A stretch of DNA of 8,626 nt, taken from positions 6,873 to 15,498 of the forward strand of contig PKXT01000096.1 in the NCBI GenBank assembly GCA_003133505.1, read 5' to 3'. The number at the start of each line of letters is the position of its first letter. Position 1 is the first letter of the stretch. The notes under the pieces are model-generated. The model ran no database searches. It had not been told where the DNA came from and saw nothing but the letters and a program-made list of their open reading frames with translations. Shown piece after piece: positions 1-5,047 of this stretch. Position numbers and translations under genes: made by a program. Source of the DNA: Acidobacteriota bacterium. Its GTDB lineage: Bacteria > Acidobacteriota > Terriglobia > Acidiferrales > UBA7541.

Positions 1-3000
1 ATCGTAGCCGTAATTTCCGTGTCGCTCACAAAAGTGGTTGTGCGGTTCGAGCCATTCCACTGCACCTGGCTCTTAGCCACAAAATTTGTCCCGTTCACCG
101 TCAAGGTAAATGACCCACCGCCCGCCGTCGCGCTGGGCGGCGAAAGCGATTTGGTGGTGGGAATCGGATTGTCGATAGTGAACGTCAGCGGCGCGGATGT
201 CCCGCCGCCCGGGGCTGGATTGGTTACGGTCACCATGGCTGTGCCTGCCGTGGCGATGTCCGCGGCCGTAATCATGGCGGTCACTTTCGTCGCATTCACA
301 AAAGTGCTCGTCCGGCTCGACCCATTCCAGTTCACTATCGACGTTGAGACAAAATTGGTTCCCGTCACAGTGAGGGTGAAGGCAGCGCCCCCCGCTGTCG
401 TGCTGCTCGGCGAGAGCGCCGTTGCCGTGGGCTTGGGATTATCGACCGTAAACGTAACAGCGTTGGAAGTGCCGCCCCCTCCAGGGTTCATTACGGTTAC
501 AGGGAACGTGCCCGCAAGAGCGATATCCGCCACCGTAATCATCGCTGTTACCTTTCTGTTGCTCACGAATGTGGTGGTTCTCGCCGAACCATTCCATTGC
601 ACCATCGACGTGCTGGCGAAATTTGTGCCATTCACCGTGAGAGTAACCGCCGAGCCACCGGCGGTGGCGTTGTTGGGCTGAATGGAGGTGATCGTTGGCG
701 TGGAGGCATTTATGGTAAATGTCAGCGCATTGGACGTGCCACCGCCGGGCGACGGATTCACCACCGTCACGGACGCGGTACCCGCATTGGCGATGTCGTT
801 GGCTGGAACCGTTGCGGTCAGCTGCCCGCTGTTCACGAATATGGTGGTTAAGCTGCCACTATTCCAATGCACGGATGAAGTAGCTACGAAACCGGTGCCG
901 TTCACGGTCAGCGTAAATTGTGGGCCGCCCGCATTGGCGCTGCTGGGTGAAAGCGAAATTGCCCGAGGCACGGGATTATCAATGGTGAACGTAAGCTGGC
1001 TGGATGTTCCACCGCCGGGTGCGGGATTCGTCACCGTTACCTTGGCTGTTCCCGCGGTAGCGATATCAGCAGCCGTAATCATGGCGGTAACTTTTGTCGC
1101 GTTTACAAACGTGCTCGTCCGACTCGACCCGTTCCAGTTCACCACCGACGTCGAGACGAAGTTCGTTCCGGTTACCGTTAGCGTGAACGCCGGGCCTCCC
1201 GCCGTGGTGCTGCTCGGCGATAGCGACGTTGCTGTCGGCCTCGGATTATTTACGGTGAACGTGAGCGAATTGGATGTACCCCCTCCTGGTCCGGGGTTTA
1301 GGACGGCGACCGGAAACGTCCCCGCCAGGGCTATGTCCGCAGCAGTAATCTTTGCTGTTACCTTATGGCTGCTCACAAACGTCGTCGTGCGCGGCGAACC
1401 ATTCCACTGCACCGCCGAAGTGCCCACAAAATTGGAGCCATTCACTGTCAGCGTCAATGCCGCGCCGCCTGCCGTAGCGCTATTGGGTGCAATGGTGGTG
1501 GCCGCGGGCACGGGGTTATTAATAGTAAAGGTGAGTGCGTTGGAAGTGCCGCCACCCGGCGAGGGGTTCTTCACCGTCACCGGCACGGTGCCGGCATTGG
1601 CGATGTCGCTGGCGGGAACAACGGCTGTTAGTTGGCCGCCGTTCACAAATGTGGTGGTCAGCCCGCTTCCATTCCATTGCACCGAGGAAGAAGCAATAAA
1701 GCCCGATCCATTCACCGTAAGGGTGAATTGCGCGCCGCCTTCGGTCGCGCTGCTGGGAGAAAGTGAAATTGCCGACGGAGCCGGATTGTCAATGGTGAAC
1801 GTAAGAGCGCCGGAGGTACCGCCGCCGGGCGCGGGGTTCATGGCCGTAACCATCGCCGTACCCGCGTTGACCACATCGCTGGCGGGAACAACGGCCGTCA
1901 CTTCACCGCTATTGACGAATGTAGTTGTCAGGGCTGCGCCATTCCATTGCACCACCGATGTGGTAACAAAATCCGAGCCATTCACCGTCAGGGTGAACTG
2001 CCCGCTGCCTAGGAGCACGCTGGGGGGGGAGAGTGAACTGGCCGATGGAACAGGGTTATCAACATCAAAGGTCACAATATTTGAACTCTCGCCGGAATCC
2101 ACGTTGAGCACCGAGACGGACACGGCAGCCGCCAGAGCAATGTCGCTTGCCGGAACCGTTGCGGTCACCTCCGAGGCGCTTACAAACGTAGTTGTCAGCC
2201 CGGCTCCATTCCATTCCACCACCGATTGCGAATCGAATTCATCTCCATTGACCGTCAATGTAAAAGATGACCCACCCGCAATTGCGCTTGGAGGAGCCAG
2301 GAAGGCGATTGTGGGCACGGGGAGCAGTGAAGCGATATTCAAGTCCCACATGGCGCGCCCATGCGTGGACGCGCGCAAGGTGCGCGTGGAATTGTACAGG
2401 GCCAAGCCCGTAACCACTACGTTGGGGAGGCCAGTCCCCAAGGTGGACCAGCTTCCGCCCGTAGCACTTGTGTAAAAAGCTCCTATATCCGTGCCGATAA
2501 AAATCGTGCCGGGAACGTCGGGATCGATGAGGATGGAATCCACTGGCGTGTTGGGAAGATCTCCGCTGATGTCGGTCCAACTAACGCCAGCGTTGGTGGT
2601 CATGAACACGTGGCCGAAGCTGTCGTTGAAACCGGAATAAGTGTAATACGCGGTGGTGGGGTGGGTGGGGTCCACGGCAATGGCCGTGATGGCGCGATTG
2701 GGCAGTTCGGTCACCGAGCCAATATTCGACCAGCTGGCTCCCACGCCCGCAGTGGCATTTCGCGTTACGTTTAGAGCGCCCTGATTCGAGCCGGAATACA
2801 CTGTATTCGAGTCCGAGGGCGCCACCGCAAGGGCGCTCAGGTTGTCGCCATTGCCCTTGGTAATATCGGGAGAAATGGCGGTCCAGAGCCCCGCGCCGTT
2901 CGTGGTTTGGTAGGCGAAGTTAGTCCCAAAGTACAGGGTCGCGGAATTCTCCGGATCCATCACCAGCGGAGGCGTCCACGCTGTTGAGTCGCTGAAGTTA

Positions 3001-4775
3001 AACCCATTGGTCATCTGCGAAAAAGTGTTTCCGCCATCCGTGGATTTATACAGTGACAACTCAATGCAGTTCACGTAGATGTTCAGGGGATTGACGAAGT
3101 CAATCGCGGTGGCCCCGCCATCCCCGCAGGGCGTTATGATTGTCCACTCGGGCGAGCCTGTGTATTGTTCGGTGTAATTATCCTGAGTGCCGGCGAATGT
3201 GTTGTTTACATTGCTCGGATTGATCGAGAGGCCTGGATAATATTCCGCCGTCGCGAATGTGCTGTTCAGGCTCGTCCAAGTGACTGTCGCGCCGGTTGGG
3301 TTGGTTGTTACCCATACTCCACCGTCTCCGGCGCAATATAGCGTCGAGCCGTCGGCGGTGAATGCGAACGCATGCTCATCCACGTGTATTTCCGAATTGT
3401 CCCGTTGTTGATTCCAGGTGACACCGCCGTCCAGCGAGACGTAAATAGGCGAATCCCCGCCCCCGCCGGCGTAAATCACGCTCGGATTTACTGGTGAGAC
3501 CGCCAAAGGGGAGTCGTACCAGCACTGCGGCGTGCAATAGTCGGGCGTATTGGTCAACTGGGCCCAGGTGTTGGCCCCATCAGTGCTCTTGTACAATCCG
3601 AGCAGATTGCCCAGATTACTGGGGTCCTGTATCCCCACATACAGGGTGGAAGAACTGGAGGCGGCAAGCGCGAGGGTTTCGCGTCCGCCCGCGGGCAAGA
3701 CGGTGCTACCGGAGCCGTTCATCAGCACCCAGGTAACGCCGCTGTCAGCGGATTTGTAAATGCCCGGTGTGCCGCCGCCAAAGATATAGCCGAACGAACC
3801 ATATACCGTGGTCGGATTAGCCGGATCGAAAATGATCGAGTTTCCCGCGATATTATTCGGCGCGGTGGCGGGCTGGGACCACGTTACGCCGCCGTCGGCG
3901 GAACGAAACAAGCCGCAGTATTCAGTGCCCGCAAGGACGACGTTACTATTAGTCGGTTGCACCGCAATGGCCCCGATGCTGGCATTGCTGCACTGATCAC
4001 CAAGACCAAAAGGTCCCTGGTTCAAGGTCCAGGTGGCGCCACCATCGGTGGATTTCAGTACCCCCGCGCCGTAATAGCTGTCCACACTAAAGTTTGCTTC
4101 GCCGGTACCCACATAAATCGTGTTGTGGTTCTCAGGGTCAATCGTAATCGAGCCAGTGGCCAACGACATCTGCGCGTCGGTCAGGGGCGTCCAGGTTGTG
4201 CCACCGTTGGTGGTCTTCCACACACCACCTTCCGCCGCTCCCGCGTAAATTACCTGAGTATTGGTGGGATCAATGGCCAGCGCGGTGGTGCGCCCGGTGG
4301 CGGGACCCTCGCCAAAGATACTCTCATTGATCGGCTGCGGCCCGTCCGAGGTCCAAGCAGGCTGCGTTATGAGGCGACGGCCCGCCGGACGGCGGCCGGC
4401 GGCGGCCAATGCATCCTTCGCGGCCTTCTGCTGGAGGGCGTTTAGGCGCCCTCGGGGCGGCAAATGGCCCAGGGGATACTTGCGCGGGCCATAGAACCAC
4501 TCCATGCGCTGCAACAGCTTGCTGCCGTCCTCATCATCGTTAAATTCGGGGCGGGGCTTGGGAGCATCCTGGTCGGAGCCTCCCGTCGCAGTGGTCGCCC
4601 CGCTGGCAGCTTGGGGCAGATTTTGCGGGCGAGCTTGCGCTGGGGCGGTGCGGCCTCCCACCATAATGGCCAGTGCGGCGGCCATTATAACCAAGCGTTG
4701 CAAGCATGCGGTAACGCCTAAGGCGTCGCCGCGGACAAGCTCCGCGGTCAAAGTGTTTGATCTGGAAATGTTCAT
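1..4775 (-). CDS. Secreted Asp-box beta-propeller protein with tandem IPT/TIG domain array (3' end beyond window)
   Basis: I translated the minus strand from the ATG at 4775 to base 1 and found no stop: 1591 codons, C-terminus outside the window. Residues 1-48 look like an export signal: a long N-region, a hydrophobic core at about 28-40 (LVIMAAALAIMVGG) and an AQA cleavage site at 46-48. A proline/charged linker follows to about 138. Residues 140-812 form a BNR/sortilin-like propeller with recurrent Asp-boxes: KTTNGGTTW 187-195, KSTDGGATW 241-249, RSADGGVTW 291-299, KSADSGVTW 341-349, KSTDGANTW 396-404, VSLDGGVTW 446-454, KSTDGGNTF 577-585 and MTTNAGVSW 725-733. It closes with ASTHGRAMW 802-810. 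From 818 onward come IPT/TIG-like domains. No sialidase FRIP motif is seen, so a binding or scaffold role is more likely than catalysis; the ligand is unknown. The start is supported by a GAGGGTGGG Shine-Dalgarno-like stretch. It is transcribed divergently from the astacin gene. Confidence 0.93.
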   Translation of the reverse strand, partial: MNISRSNTLTAELVRGDALGVTACLQRLVIMAAALAIMVGGRTAPAQARPQNLPQAASGATTATGGSDQDAPKPRPEFNDDEDGSKLLQRMEWFYGPRKYPLGHLPPRGRLNALQQKAAKDALAAAGRRPAGRRLITQPAWTSDGPQPINESIFGEGPATGRTTALAIDPTNTQVIYAGAAEGGVWKTTNGGTTWTPLTDAQMSLATGSITIDPENHNTIYVGTGEANFSVDSYYGAGVLKSTDGGATWTLNQGPFGLGDQCSNASIGAIAVQPTNSNVVLAGTEYCGLFRSADGGVTWSQPATAPNNIAGNSIIFDPANPTTVYGSFGYIFGGGTPGIYKSADSGVTWVLMNGSGSTVLPAGGRETLALAASSSSTLYVGIQDPSNLGNLLGLYKSTDGANTWAQLTNTPDYCTPQCWYDSPLAVSPVNPSVIYAGGGGDSPIYVSLDGGVTWNQQRDNSEIHVDEHAFAFTADGSTLYCAGDGGVWVTTNPTGATVTWTSLNSTFATAEYYPGLSINPSNVNNTFAGTQDNYTEQYTGSPEWTIITPCGDGGATAIDFVNPLNIYVNCIELSLYKSTDGGNTFSQMTNGFNFSDSTAWTPPLVMDPENSATLYFGTNFAYQTTNGAGLWTAISPDITKGNGDNLSALAVAPSDSNTVYSGSNQGALNVTRNATAGVGASWSNIGSVTELPNRAITAIAVDPTHPTTAYYTYSGFNDSFGHVFMTTNAGVSWTDISGDLPNTPVDSILIDPDVPGTIFIGTDIGAFYTSATGGSWSTLGTGLPNVVVTGLALYNSTRTLRASTHGRAMWDLNIASLLPVPTIAFLAPPSAIAGGSSFTLTVNGDEFDSQSVVEWNGAGLTTTFVSASEVTATVPASDIALAAAVSVSVLNVDSGESSNIVTFDVDNPVPSASSLSPPSVLLGSGQFTLTVNGSDFVTTSVVQWNGAALTTTFVNSGEVTAVVPASDVVNAGTAMVTAMNPAPGGGTSGALTFTIDNPAPSAISLSPSSATEGGAQFTLTVNGSGFIASSSVQWNGSGLTTTFVNGGQLTAVVPASDIANAGTVPVTVKNPSPGGGTSNALTFTINNPVPAATTIAPNSATAGGAALTLTVNGSNFVGTSAVQWNGSPRTTTFVSSHKVTAKITAADIALAGTFPVAVLNPGPGGGTSNSLTFTVNNPRPTATSLSPSSTTAGGPAFTLTVTGTNFVSTSVVNWNGSSRTSTFVNATKVTAMITAADIATAGTAKVTVTNPAPGGGTSSQLTFTIDNPVPRAISLSPSSANAGGPQFTLTVNGTGFVATSSVHWNSGSLTTIFVNSGQLTATVPANDIANAGTASVTVVNPSPGGGTSNALTFTINASTPTITSIQPNNATAGGSAVTLTVNGTNFASTSMVQWNGSARTTTFVSNRKVTAMITVADIALAGTFPVTVMNPGGGGTSNAVTFTVDNPKPTATALSPSSTTAGGAAFTLTVTGTNFVSTSIVNWNGSSRTSTFVNATKVTAMITAADIATAGTAMVTVTNPAPGGGTSAPLTFTIDNPIPTTKSLSPPSATAGGGSFTLTVNGTNFVAKSQVQWNGSNRTTTFVSDTEITAT
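171..977 (-). repeat. Three-domain block, copy 2 (units R6-R7-R8)
   Basis: The second copy of the C-B-A block, 807 bp, directly adjoining copy 1. By my alignment R8 differs from R5 at about 7 of 90 residues. R7 keeps the DIALAGTFPV signature of R4 and R6 keeps DIANAGT and NPSPGGGTSNALTFTIN of R3. The 3-bp length difference comes from a lost codon in R7, where NPGPGGGTS became NPGGGGTS. The following unit R9 (TTTFVSDTEITATI) does not look like type C, so the block periodicity appears to stop near position 170. Confidence 0.82.
978..1787 (-). repeat. Three-domain block, copy 1 (units R3-R4-R5)
   Basis: An 810-bp block of three different IPT/TIG units, typed C, B, A in gene order. Each unit matches the one three places further along better than it matches its neighbour. 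Type C has LTTTFVNGGQLTA and DIANAGT, type B has RTTTFVSSHKVTA and DIALAGTFPV, and type A has VVNWNGSSRTSTFVNATKV with TAADIATAGTA. The pattern suggests a 270-residue segment duplicated as a unit after the three domains had diverged. Confidence 0.85.
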
Positions 4776-4782
4776 CGTGCCC

Positions 4783-4802
4783 ACCCTCAGGGTCTATACC
4801 CT
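4783..4802 (-). repeat. Interleaved inverted repeat ACCCT/AGGGT/ACCCT just upstream of the minus-strand start
   Basis: On the plus strand ACCCT (4783-4787), AGGGT (4789-4793) and ACCCT (4798-4802) follow each other. In the mRNA of the minus-strand gene the distal pair can form a 5-bp hairpin with an AUAG loop. The near copy lies inside the GAGGGTGGG Shine-Dalgarno-like stretch. It could be a small operator or an RNA element affecting ribosome access. It is short enough to be chance. Confidence 0.4.
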
Positions 4803-5032
4803 AATTTTGCGATATAGATTGCCCTATCCAGCCCACTCATGCAACATATTTTATTGGTCGGCTCCGGTTGTGAGATCCGGTGCGTAGTATGTCTTTTTTC
4901 CTCGGAAAATGCCCGGCGGGAATGGTATCCTGCCATCGGAAGTATTTCATCCGCCATGCGGCTTACATTCACATGAAACCCCCTGGGCATTGCGGGTGGA
5001 TTGCTAGCGATGAAGTGAAAGCAACGGAAATT

Positions 5033-5042
5033 AGGAAGGGAG
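5033..5042 (+). promoter_or_regulatory. Ribosome binding site of the astacin gene
   Basis: AGGAAGGGAG ends 5 nt before the ATG at 5048 and 8 nt before a second in-frame ATG at 5051. Both starts are compatible with it, and the choice changes the protein by one Met only. Confidence 0.75.
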
Positions 5043-5047
5043 ATTGA

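Larger units (their letters stand above)
1..2324 (-). repeat. Tandem array of IPT/TIG domain repeats, period 270 bp
   Basis: The codons for the core 'WNG' motif recur at nearly constant spacing. On the plus strand the ATTCCA-like marker lies at 2208, 1941, 1671, 1401, 1131 (as GTTCCA), 861, 591, 324 and 54. All intervals are 270 bp except two of 267 bp, so every length change keeps the frame. In gene order the units are R1 2324-2058, R2 2057-1788, R3 1787-1518, R4 1517-1248, R5 1247-978, R6 977-708, R7 707-441, R8 440-171 and R9 170-1 (cut). The unit consensus is NPxPxxxSLSPSSATAGG, then FTLTVNGxxF, SxVQWNG, TTFVxxxxVTA, DIAxAGT, NPxPGGGTS and LTFTI. These are coding repeats, not a CRISPR or a mobile-element array. 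Confidence 0.93.
4776..5047. promoter_or_regulatory. Divergent intergenic region between the propeller gene and the astacin gene
   Basis: A 272-bp gap separates two start codons that point away from each other, so it must hold both promoters unless one gene is read from further upstream. It is more AT-rich than its flanks around 4800-4860 and 4880-4910. I found no -35/-10 pair on either strand good enough to name; for example TTGCAT on the minus strand near 4850 lacks a good -10 at 16-18 bp. Features that can be named are the inverted repeat at 4783-4802, the short open frame 4973-5047 and the Shine-Dalgarno at 5033-5042. Confidence 0.55.

Noticed and set aside
1..2324. CRISPR array or satellite-like repeats
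   Set aside because: The period is 270 bp with divergent copies and an intact reading frame. There are no short identical repeats with unique spacers; these are protein domain repeats.
19..2475. Two long plus-strand open frames (220 and 597 residues) as genuine repeat proteins
   Set aside because: The minus strand over the same bases encodes clear IPT/TIG domains continuous with a propeller, signal peptide and start. The plus frames show no recognised family and no convincing Shine-Dalgarno, and are explained as shadows of the repeat.
140..4360. Catalytic sialidase assignment for the Asp-box gene
   Set aside because: Asp-boxes also occur in many non-enzymatic propellers. I saw no FRIP motif or clear arginine triad, so only a propeller fold is claimed.
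4464..4887. Plus-strand frames over the start of the large gene (e.g. 4504-4887)
   Set aside because: They are antisense to the signal peptide and linker of the minus-strand gene, show no family resemblance and run across its start region.
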